Origin: Polytrichum commune | Taxonomy: Eukaryota; Streptophyta; Polytrichopsida; Polytrichales; Polytrichaceae | Length of the DNA: 64,000 nucleotides | Direction: 5' to 3' | NCBI GenBank assembly: GCA_950295325.1 | Contig: OX485804.1 | Location: 15,934,001-15,998,000, forward strand | Shown: positions 22,042 to 31,811 of the stretch, piece by piece | How the letters are laid out: each line of letters opens with the position of its first letter | Position numbering within the stretch: position 1 is the first letter of the stretch | Notes under the pieces: model-generated | Told to the model about the DNA's origin: nothing | The model's database searches: none | Seen by the model: only the letters and a program-made list of their open reading frames with translations | Program-made: the position numbers and the translations under genes

Positions 22042-22137
22042 TACTCGTAGATCATCACAAACACTGATGTGAACATCATATCTTTATTCCACAACTTTAT
22101 ATGCAAGTTTATTTCATTCAGAGCAGGGTTATATCCA
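22042..22137. repeat. 96-bp direct repeat, left copy (target duplication of LINE)
   Basis: From TACTCGTAGATCATCACAAA to GAGCAGGGTTATATCCA, it matches 23373-23468 with only three differences that I can count. It bounds the LINE fragment on the left. Confidence 0.85.
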
Positions 22138-23372
22138 TAAAGTCTGAGCACACTCAGGCATCACAGGCAACGAATTAGCCGACGAACTCGCAAATGAAGG
22201 GACAACCCAAGAAAAACCAACAAGCACCCCACACATCCACATTGCCCATCCGACCCCATATTAGCTAGCCAACTGTCCAACAGCCACACACGACGGCGCC
22301 ATCCGCAACCTATGCACATTCATATCAAAAGAACATGGAAACCAAGAAAAAACCTTTGCCAAAACTAAATTTCCATACGTAGACAAATGGTTATCAAACA
22401 CCCAGATAAATCAGAAACTCTCTAACCACTTTTGGCATAATGACAAAATACCAGATATCCAAATCACCCAAACACTAAAATTTTGATATGCCCAATATAT
22501 GGGCAACCACGGGAAAAACATATTTTGGCCCCTCACACACCAAAACCCCAACTGCACACTATGTCATAGGAACGAATGAGACACGTGGCCCCACTTACTA
22601 TCTACATGCGAACACCCATACCTAAAAGGTCTTAGAATCGCAAGACGTAACAAAGCAGTACACCTTATCACCCAGACACTACAAGCCAATAAAAACACCA
22701 GATTCCTTACCATGGTCAATGCAGGTCATCTCAACAATCGCCTACAAGAACAAACCGTACCAGACTAGCTACTACGATGCATATGCCATCAACAACCATG
22801 CCAATGTCAAGCTAAACTTAGACCCGACATCCTATGCATGATTGGAGCCCCCAACCATATAACACTTCCTATATCGCCATCACCTAACCACACAGTACAA
22901 TTCATTGAATTCACATATTGCCACAACAGATTCCTTGAACAAGCCATTTCACAAAAACACGCCAAATATGACCCACTAAATAACACCATCCAGAATAATG
23001 GCTGGAAAACCAACCCCATCATAACAATCACGGCAGGAGTAAGAGGAGCCATACATGAACACTCCATTCAAAAACTCATAGAATTAAAAATCCCAAAATC
23101 AAACATCAAAAAACTCATGAAAGGCATACACCAAAACGCCATTAAATTTCTCACCTATTTAGTATTAAACAAACGAAAACTAGACAACAAACAGACACCG
23201 GTCCCCCACCATAACAACAACGGACTACTAGTGACCCATCAGAGCCCACCTCCCCAAAGGAAGCATAAAACCATATACTGCATCATGGAATACCGTGATC
23301 AGTATAAGGCCAACGGGCTCGAAGTCATGCCGGTATGCCAGTACGGGCGTTATTTTTTCTTTTTTTCTTTTC
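22138..23372 (+). mobile_element. 5'-truncated LINE (non-LTR retrotransposon) remnant
   Basis: Reading in three frames across breaks, the left end encodes the last part of an RNase H domain (AHSGITGNELADELANEG). Next comes a cysteine/histidine zinc-binding segment (CTLCHRNE and HLLSTCEHPYLKG) and then a long C-terminal part (open at 22838-23398). In-frame stops (for example TGA in AAAGTCTGAGCA and TAG near 22260) show it is dead. The fragment starts inside the RNase H domain, the usual 5' truncation left by target-primed reverse transcription. It ends in a pyrimidine-rich tract (23350-23372) rather than poly(A). The 96-bp direct repeats on both sides are the target duplication. Confidence 0.8.
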
Positions 23373-23468
23373 TACTCGTAGATCATCACAAACACTGATG
23401 TGAACAGCATATCTTTATTCCACAACTTTACATGCAAGTTTATTTCATTCAGAGCAGGGTTACATCCA
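23373..23468. repeat. 96-bp direct repeat, right copy
   Basis: Partner of 22042-22137. On the minus strand it contains two AATAAA hexamers and is likely the original 3' end region of the catalase transcript. Confidence 0.85.
23414..23444 (-). terminator. candidate polyadenylation signals of the catalase gene
   Basis: Two TTTATT hexamers on the plus strand (23414-23419 and 23439-23444) read AATAAA on the minus strand, about 445-475 bases past the catalase stop codon. The same pair is duplicated beyond the LINE at about 22080-22116. Confidence 0.45.
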
Positions 23469-23887
23469 ATTTCAAATTCTTGAATATAGTATTCTCAACA
23501 TTGGTCAAGGTCTGCATGTATGAAACGAAAATAGGTGCAACATGAAAATGTGAAGAACTATATTGTACAAGGTTTGAGAAAATATGCAAGAAAAAGAGAC
23601 AAATGATGATTTTGAAAAGATCAGATAATTTATCCATTGAAATAGTGCCATTTGATGAAGAACAAAAATGCAAGAACTACAATAGGTTATCATCATCTTA
23701 GCTTGAAGCTCAAGATGTTTTCCTGCTCACAAATGTACAGGATAGATACAAAGAGTACAACATCTAGACACCTTCTTTCTATACATAGCTGTCGCCCTAA
23801 CTCACTGCAAAGTAGGAGGCTCTTTCATGTACAAAAGGCAGTTTACCAGTTCATTTCCCGAAAATTTTCAACTCCACTTTTTAAAAT

Positions 23888-26800
23888 CTAAGCAACCATG
23901 GTGTATGGATCTTCCGATTTCTTCTTCATGTCCAGCATCTCTTCCACCTTGTCAGCCAAGGAAGGATCGCATTTGCGGAATATACCCAATTGTCGCTGGA
24001 TAATAAAATCCTTAGCACCTTGGATGTGGCCCGCAATATTTTTAGCCGTCTGCTCCTGATCTTCCTCTGACATATTTTGCCACAACATTTTTGGCTGTAC
24101 GTAATCATCTTGCTCAGACCACTTGCGGGGAGGTGCCCTCGAGACAATACCACCTTCATGCCTGTTCAATATCACCAAGTACATAATAACCACAAAATTT
24201 GTCAAGCATTTTCCTAATGAGAAAAACAAAAACAAAAACATCATGGATTTCTTCCAAATTGATCCAAGTATATGAGCTACAATCATAGCCGAAAGAGCTA
24301 AAAAATTTCCTCTCAACGACCTAACCCTTGTGGTTTACAGAACATAGTACTTACTTGTAAGGGTGCACGTCGGGCTCTGAAGAGTCTGGCCGTGGCAAAT
24401 CCTCAAAAGAGTTCGGGTAGTAGTTTGGCTTACTACCGCCATTGTCGGTAACATTCATCATCCCATCACGAGCATATGTTTGCACCTTCGCAAATGGACA
24501 TTGGTTGATAGGAATCTGCCAACAACACAAACAGATTACAAGTAGCAGTGAGATTTTACCATGTATCAGATTTCGCTACTACCATGAATGCTAGTAAACA
24601 TCCACAATAAATGGTTTGAACATTCCCAGCTCACTAAACCTTCGATACTGCAGATAAATTGCCATGTACCAAAAATTAGTATTACCAGGAATGGCATTGC
24701 GCATGCACATTTCATGATACAAAAACACTTCCGCTAATTTGTGTCACTAAAAATCATCATTACGCTTTCACAACACATAGTATGCAAATCATCAGCTAAT
24801 TTGTCTCACTAAACTTTCGATTTTGCAAATAACTTCGACACCATCCCTTGCTGTGTACCAAATATCGTTTCTACCATGAATGGCATTGGAATTTCATCTC
24901 AAAAAGTGAAGGAAACTGAAAACAGTTTACCTGCAAGTAATTTGCTCCTAAACGGTGTCGGCCAGCATCATCGTAAGAGTAAAGTCGAGCTTGAAGCACA
25001 CGGTCAGGTGAAGCTTCAATTCCAGGAACCATGTGTGCAGGTGAGAAAGAAGCTTGCTCCACCTCCGCAAAGTAATTGGTTGGATTTCTATCGAATTTCA
25101 GCTTACCAACTTCCCGCAGAGGATAATCCTTGTGCGACCAGACCTTGGTCAAATCGAATGGGTCAAACTTGTACGAGGCTGCGTCTTCGAGAGGCATAAC
25201 CTGCACTTTAAATGTCCATGAGGGGCCATTTCCATTCTGAATGTTCTGGAACAGGTCTTCAGTAGAGTAATCTGGGTTAATCCCCGCAAGCTCCACAGCA
25301 CGCTCATGGGTGAGGTTCTTGATCCCTTGGTCACTGATGAAATGGAACTTCACCCAGTGGGCTTTACCTTCCTTGTTAACCCATTTGAATGTGTGCGACC
25401 CATAACCATGCATGTGGCGATGACCATCAGGAACTCCTCTTGGTGAAAATGTGATCAACACCTGCGGCAGAGGATCATAATCTGTTACATATATTTCCTA
25501 TAGTAAATAGAGGTGGAAAATTTTCTTAAATAATGGCGCCAATTTCTGGGGCTGCCAAATCTCCATTTACAGCATGCTTGGCATTAAGAAATGGCACCAT
25601 CACACTTTAAGCACAGATTTAAGCGCTTCTTCTACAAATTCAACCGCTGATGACATCTGCAAGTAAAGCTAATTCCCGAGTGCAACGATTCAGAAACCAT
25701 GCTAGTAATTTCCTGTAGAATGTTTTAAATAAAAGTTTCTTTGAAAGTGGTGCCGATTTTCTATGGTTTTCCAAATTCCAGTCACCAGCTATTTGAGTCC
25801 CATACTATTTGAGCACAGATTTGAACAATTCTAATACATATTCAACAGCAGATGACATCGGCAAGTGGAACTAATCGATTACCTGGTGCAAGGATTCGGG
25901 GACCAAGCTGAGAAAATCCCAGAAAGCATTAGGATCCTTCATGTGTGTCTGTGGGTTACGTTTCTGTGAGTGAATGAGGTCAGGGAATTTCATTGCGTCG
26001 CGAACGAAGAACACTGGTGTGTTGTTGCCCACCATGTCCCAATTTCCTTCTTCCGTGTAAAATTTGATTGAAAATCCACGCGGGTCCCGAGCTGTGTCCG
26101 GGAAGCCAGATTCACCTGTCACAGTAGACCATCGCCCGAAAACTTGCGTCTTCTTGCCAACTTCGCTTAAGAATTTGGCCTTGCACAAGTCGGTCACATC
26201 CCTGCACATCACAGACGGATGGATACACATAAACATCAACTTTCCTTCCTTTGCTTGTTCATCCCTTTCATCGCAAGAATCACTGTGGCGGATCCGTTTT
26301 TGATATCGTTGTTCTCCATGTAGAAATTCCACTTCGACACAAAAAAAATAATGAGAATAATAGTAATAATAGTAATAAAGAAGTATTCATAAAGGTGGAT
26401 TTGCCAAATTGTTGGGGAAGCACTTACTGTGTGACTTCGAAGTAACCATGAGCTCCGGCACCCTTTGCATGCACGACGCGCTCTGGGACTCGCTCCCGGT
26501 TGAAGTGGGCCTGCTTATCGAAAAAGTGCAGATCTTCAAAGCTTATTGACCCACTCTCCCCGATTGTCAGACTGCAAGCCACGGTTAATCATATCATTAG
26601 ATTTTCCATGCCACACACACGTAGCAAACACATGCAGAAACATCCAAGTAAGAAAAACAACACCGCTCTTATAGTTTGCAGTAGTCCACGCACAATCCTG
26701 GACAAGAAAGCATGTGTCCATCAAACCATTTGTGATGGTTCAAACGATTCCTCACACTCCTGCACTCCCCGCTCTACCCCTTCTTTCAAAACATCTTCAC

Positions 26801-27230
26801 ACATAATGTGCATCGACATCCTCGAATTCATCACATCCAAACACATCAGGTATAGACACTTTTGTTTACTTCCTATGAATCTTGTTAAATTCTGTTTTTT
26901 CTCCTTTCTTCCTTTCCTTCACCTGTTATTGTCATCGGAGACCGGATGACCAGCCAAAGTGGTGTACAAAGGCTCCCCGCTGTGTCCCAGGCGCGGCTCG
27001 GGGTCATCAGCACCGGCGGTTCTCCCATTCCCATTGCCTGACCCTAAATTGAAGATGCCATGTCTCACGTTCTGCAGGAATCCTGGCGCCATAGCTGCTG
27101 GCAACTTAACCCTCGCACCTCGAAAACTCGAACTGAGCTGAGCTGATGAAATGTTTGAAGAACCCTTCCTACAAGGTGAGCCAACTGTAGCAACTCCACA
27201 GCTCTGCAAAGATGCAACTGCGTATGCCAT
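23888..27230 (-). CDS. CAT: monofunctional heme catalase, clade-3 type, with plastid-like presequence
   Basis: Six exons (26923-27230, 26428-26571, 25883-26201, 24931-25461, 24355-24515, 23888-24161) give 578 residues, all phases matching. It converts hydrogen peroxide to water and oxygen. The distal His is in RVVHAKG (His137), the distal Asn in VGNNTP (Asn210), and the heme-ligand Tyr in [14 protein letters not shown] (Tyr420). [34 protein letters not shown] and PGIEASPD are hallmarks of clade-3 (animal, fungal, bacterial) catalases. Ordinary plant clade-1 enzymes read differently at these sites (for example QDYRHMEG and NKNIDNFF). The first ~95 residues are an extension rich in S, A, G and R with almost no acids at the start, as in plastid transit peptides. 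The C-terminus (YTMVA) has no SKL-type peroxisomal signal. The usual THD after the distal site reads TQD at an exon junction. Confidence 0.92.
24560..24910. repeat. internal repeats in catalase intron 4
   Basis: Related segments recur: TACCATGAATG at about 24580 and 24873; GTACCAAAAATTAG and GTACCAAATATCG; and CACTAAACCTTCGAT with CACTAAACTTTCGATTTTGC. They suggest two or three old tandem copies of roughly 110-130 bp. Confidence 0.4.
25530..25920. repeat. partial tandem duplication of catalase exon 3 end and intron
   Basis: The segment near 25530-25715 matches 25741-25920 (GGCGCCAATTTCTGG with GGTGCCGATTTTCTATGG; CAGATTTAAGCGCTTC with CAGATTTGAACAATTC; GATGACATCTGCAAG with GATGACATCGGCAAG). 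The second copy runs into the last bases of exon 3. In the first copy the splice donor reads TCGGGAATT instead of CAGGTAATC, so it is dead. Confidence 0.6.
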
Positions 27231-28835
27231 CCGGGGCTAGCTTGATATACTTAAGCTTGCTGTGGTAATTGTTGTTGTTGTTGTTGGCAGCAGTCGAAGC
27301 TTCGCTGGCAGAATCTGGAAAAACAGACTATTCAAAGGATGAAACGTCGATTTGACGTCGGAAGTACCGCAGTTGGCCGGGTAATGTTTTATACCCGAAA
27401 GCCGGTGTTGGAAGCTTTCCACTCTGCATCACTGCAAGCAACACTTGTAGAAATTTGAGGAGGTTAAGGGAAGTGTGGATTGAGGGAGGACGGTCCAAGT
27501 GGCACTTGGTGAATCAAAGCGGCGGTCATTGCCCCGAAAAGTGTTCGTTGAGTTTGTTGTACCAGCAGATTATCCAACACCTCGTCACACCTCTAAAGCG
27601 ACTGCAATCAAGTGCAGCATCGAACACTCGCCTGTTTTTGCAACGTCGTCGAAGTTCGCATGAAAAAGAAAAGGGAATGCAAAAATGGAGAAACATGATA
27701 CAGTAAGGGTGAAGCATCTTTAACCGATAAAATGAGAGAGTTTGCATCTGTTTAGGAGGAGTAATAGAGAGGAATCGTTTTTCTTGCGAAGAGAAACAGA
27801 ATCTAAAGAGAATGCAATTTTATTTTTTTAAATTCAAGATTATGGAAATTGCTACAAATTTCAGCGTGTAAATTTTACAGTTATACATACTCGATCTATA
27901 GGTTAGCCCATAACTGCTCATCTCAATGCTACTTCTTGGCTACAACAATCGTCCAAATTCTTATGAGGGTAATCAATCACAAGCCGCCACCACATAAACC
28001 TTAATTTTGTTTGCTCAAAAAGTATAGATCTCATCTATGTTGGCATTACGTGACTCTAGTGAGCGGTTAAATGAACATGGTCGACTATGGATGCCTCGAC
28101 CTTACAAGGTATGAAAGTGAGAATGAAAACCCGGATTTGATTGAATGTTTGGTTGTTTGGTTGTTTGTTTAGAGTAGAGGTGTCCATAACCGATCACTTA
28201 GAAGATTTTGCACTAGATCTTGAGAAGTATAAGGTAATGTACATTTTTCCCATGTAGAAAGTTAAAAATCAAAAGGACTGCAAATTTTTTGGTAACTTTA
28301 TTCCTTGAATTGAAATTATTTGGAGATTTTTGAAGCCAATAATTGGCCCAAACATGTTACCAATGTCTAGGGGTTATCATAACCCACCCGTTTTAACCGC
28401 TTGTTCCTTCTTACTTTAACACTCAAAACCAAACCATGTATCATGGCATTATTGGGTACGGCCTGATCGAAATTCAAGCTCAGCTTGGTCAAAATTCAAT
28501 CCCAGCTTGATCGAAATTCTAGTACCCTATAGGTTGCCGATGGGATCCTTATCAGGAATAGGTGCCTCTACTAAAGTGGTCTTCTGATGGACTCACTGTG
28601 TGATGTTGGCACAGAGTCAGAGAGAATATCCAGATGATGAGATGGTATTAATAACTTCGGCGAAAACTGATCACTTAAGTAACACAAGTAATAAGAAGGA
28701 TCACTTATGTTGGTGACTTATGATATTGCTCCTCATGTCCCCAAGTGTTGAGATTTCTATATAGAGTCCATTAATATCATGCTCATCTGATATAATTGAG
28801 TCACTAATAAAATTATGCAACCCCGTCAATTTATG
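27231..28835. other. upstream region of the catalase gene and intergenic sequence
   Basis: The region just upstream of 27230 should hold the catalase leader and promoter; a (TTG)n run lies at 27271-27288. Around 28460-28525 a unit of about 22 bp ending in TGATCGAAATTC is present three times. No gene is seen. Confidence 0.4.
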
Positions 28836-29073
28836 GAGGGAAAAAAATCATTGTACACATGAGCGTACCTCTCATTCATCCAACATAAATGCCCTGAAAT
28901 AGTATGTAGTCCATATGTTGGTTTTTGAAGTTAATTTTACACTTGAATTAGGTTAAAAAGTCCCTAATTGGTTTGCTTGAAGTGATTTGAGATAAAACGG
29001 CAACAAACCCATGGGGTTTAAGTCTTTATGTTGGATGGATGAGAGGTACGCTCGTATACGATAATTCCCTCTC
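28836..29073. mobile_element. short inverted-repeat element family D, copy 2
   Basis: It has the same ~40-bp termini as at 17811-18042 (left GAGCGTACCTCTCATTCATC, then CAACATAAA; right GGATGAGAGGTACGCTCGTA, then ATAATTCCCTCTC). The interior shares the 'agtgatttgagat' tract with the copy at 33106. This copy has the cleanest right end. Confidence 0.7.
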
Positions 29074-29449
29074 TCTCCCCCCAATTCTTCTAGTTCCTAT
29101 AATTTTGAACAATCACATCATATTTCTCCTCAAAATTGTGACGAGTGTTTTTTGAATTGTATGACTTTTGAGAGGTATTACTTCCAAATGGGTTCTCATG
29201 TGTAATCTACACGCTCGTATTTCGATCCATATTGTCGTGAACCTTGATGGGCGCCTTGTCTGTTCTCAAAAGTAGACTGAACATATAAGTCCAGTGTGAC
29301 GTTGTTGTTGGTGTGCCATGTTAATTAGAGTGATCTTCGTGACTTGACATGTAGCACCAAGTGTCATGTGATGACCTCTCCAGTTGTCATCGAGTGATTG
29401 CAGACAACAAATGTGAGCCTCGATTATGAATAAATTCGAAACACACTAA

Positions 29450-29988
29450 GGGCCGCTTTACACCTAGAGGTTGGGCCAATTCGTTGTGTAAGAGGCTTGA
29501 AATCCTCACTTGTGATTGGCCAAAAGGTTGAAATTGACCCCAACCCCTTTACACCTAGGGGCTGGGTCAATTTGGTGGTATGAATTTTTTAATCACAAAA
29601 TGCATGGTATGACACGGCCCGAGCTCATTGAATTGGGTGCACCCAAATTGGAGGGCCAATTCTTGGCCTCGGGACCAATGCCACATTTCAATAAACAATT
29701 TTTTTTTGTTTTTTAAATATGAATTTCAACGAACTATATCCATTGGATTATGTGAAAATATGAACGGCTCTATGCTACATTATGCTAGATCCGTCGGGTT
29801 ATGCTAGATTTATTGAATCAGCCTAGCTTCTTGGCCCTAAGGCCTTTACATATGAAAAAATTGGCCCCCATTATAATCTTATTATAACGTGTAGTTGAGG
29901 CCGGCCTCCAACCCAAAAGGGGCTTAAATTAATTTCATGCAATTGGCCTCAAGGGGAATTGGCCCGGCCTCTAGGTGTAAAGCAACCC
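29450..29988. mobile_element. Tourist-like (PIF/Harbinger type) MITE, family A
   Basis: GGGCCGCTTTACACCTAGAGG on the left is answered by CCTCTAGGTGTAAAGCAACCC on the right. TAA lies directly outside both ends (29447-29449 and 29989-29991). A GG-beginning terminal repeat and a TAA/TTA 3-bp target duplication are the marks of PIF/Harbinger-derived Tourist MITEs. The 539-bp interior contains no coding frame of note, though a second copy of the 'tttacacctagggg' sequence at about 29550 suggests an internal duplication. Confidence 0.8.
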
Positions 29989-30070
29989 TAAATCTTTAGA
30001 TGTTTAGTGTGATTCTCCAGTGAGCTTTGAAAATGTTAGTTTATAGTTATCGTGTTTGGGACTGGAGTAA

Positions 30071-30660
30071 AGGCCACTTCACACATGAGCCAAGAGCCGT
30101 GACCTTGTAATGGTGAGGACCCTTGACTCTCATCCAAAAGCCGTACCATGGGTGATGGGAAAGCCCTTTTACGTAGTCTTGGGCCCTCAAGCATAGTGTG
30201 AAGTGAGAATGAACCATGTTGTGGGACCATTGCATATTTTGTTGGTGGAAAAAGAGGGGAGGATTTGGTTTAATATAATATGTCTCCAATTTTATCAATT
30301 TAAGATAATTACTTGGTGGTGTTTGTCTGTCTTGGAATTTGTCATGGAATATGCCATGCAGTCTGTCCTAAAATCTGTCTTGCTAGAAAAAATATTAAAA
30401 AAAGCATGGTCTCCCAGAATTTGCGTCAAGCCCACCTCTTGGAGGTGGGTCTGACGCAAATTCCGGTAGATCATGCACCCTTATCCACAACCAGCCATGT
30501 AGGACTCCATGTAAACTTTTCTTCCACGAACTTTTCTTTGGGCCTTTAGGCCTTCACCTCCTAGTGTGAAGTGAACTTGGACGGTCTCCGCCTTTTCGAC
30601 CAATGAGAGCTCTTACATTGCCATGGTCAAGGGCCTTCAGCCTTGTGTGTGAAGTGGCCC
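30071..30660. mobile_element. Tourist-like MITE family B, copy 1, with central palindrome
   Basis: The left end AGGCCACTTCACACATGAGCC and right end GTGTGTGAAGTGGCCC are inverted repeats, flanked by TAA on both sides (30068-30070 and 30661-30663). At the centre (30417-30464) GAATTTGCGTCAAGCCCACC and GGTGGGTCTGACGCAAATTC form a near-perfect hairpin around CTCTTGGA. A second copy in inverted orientation lies at 53264-53841 and a worn one at about 4748-5110. The open frames inside are not transposase. Confidence 0.82.
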
Positions 30661-30808
30661 TAACTGTGTGTGTATGGAGAGACACCCCCAAGACACCAAA
30701 AACTTTTACATTTACAATGTTTTTTCCAGGTGTGGGCAGCCAGACGGTTCTGACATCCCAGGCTGACGAACGTGACACGGAGTCATGCGATGAGCTGGAC
30801 AGAGATCG

Positions 30809-30834
30809 CCACGTGGAACGGGTTTGCCACGTGG
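30809..30834. promoter_or_regulatory. pair of G-box (CCACGTGG) motifs
   Basis: CCACGTGG occurs at 30809-30816 and again at 30827-30834, 18 bp apart. G-boxes bind bZIP/bHLH factors in plant promoters, but no gene starts nearby, so this may be promoter debris or chance. Confidence 0.25.
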
Positions 30835-31098
30835 CAGGGGCCTTGAAGATCCTGAGCAACCAATAAGGGATCCACTGGACCGCTCCTCAAAAGGAAAGGG
30901 AGTCTGACTGTCTGAGTTCCACTTTGCACGTGGCCCAATAAAATTATGTAAGTTTGTGTAGTGGTGTTTTCTTTTGCCTTGATTCGTCCATCTTCATCTT
31001 GCTATTTCAGATGGCCCAATCAGGTAAGCTATTTCTAAGGAGGAAACACATGGCCGAGTTACCAAGTAGTGCCAGTGCCACATCAAACAACACGAATT

Positions 31099-31655
31099 TT
31101 CGTGGGGTGTCAGATCCGGGCTGGGGCAGCCCTCCACGGAAATTTCTGAGCCCAATCGAAAACTGCTGCCCATGCCGTCCAACTTCGAAAAAAACATTGT
31201 CCTTGCATTCTTGGAGGTCGCTTGATTACATATCTCATATTGAGTGCACTTCACCTTGAAGGTCCAAAATCCAATATATATGTGCATTTCCAATTAATCA
31301 ATAAGCAATTGATGGGGATTTCATTCCGGAAGTGAAACCATCAATGAAGCACGTAATTAACTTGGAGGTCAAATAACTTTGTCGTTCTAAAATCGTGACA
31401 CTTTAATTAGTGTGTTGATTTTGCATGTATATTCTATAAAATTTCAAGTAATGCCGTCTACTTTCACAAGTATTCATATTGCATGTAAAGGATTTTAGAC
31501 CTTGAAGGTGAAGTGCACTCAATATGGGATTTTGTAGTCAAGCAACCTTCAAGAATGCAAGGGCAATGTTTTTTCCGAAGTTGGACGGGGCGGGCAACAT
31601 TTTTCGGTCAGGCTACCCCAGCCCGGATCTTACACGCCCGAAAGTTCATGTGGGG
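31099..31655. mobile_element. foldback element with long inverted arms (family F)
   Basis: The first ~175 bases are repeated in reverse complement in the last ~165. AGATCCGGGCTGGGGCAGCC matches, on the other strand, AGATCCGGGCTGGGGTAGCC; the arms continue through TCCAACTTCG.AAAAAACATTG, CTTGCATTCTTG and ATTGAGTGCACTTCACCTT. A loop of about 220 bases separates the arms. No coding frame. A flanking duplication could not be fixed by eye. Confidence 0.7.
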
Positions 31656-31811
31656 ATGTTTGCTATCCGCGGGTTAAGAGTCCATGCATGACATAACTAA
31701 GCATCGACATGATGGTCTCTTTTGAAATAAAGAAGTTGCAATCAAAAAAAAAATCCAATAATTTACAAATGCTTGTTGAAAAGTTCACAATACACAGTCT
31801 ATGCGTTCCCC

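Noticed and set aside
22838-23398. 186-codon open frame as a host gene
   Set aside because: It is the C-terminal part of a LINE protein, continuous with RNase H and zinc-finger remnants just upstream, and lies inside the 96-bp direct repeats.
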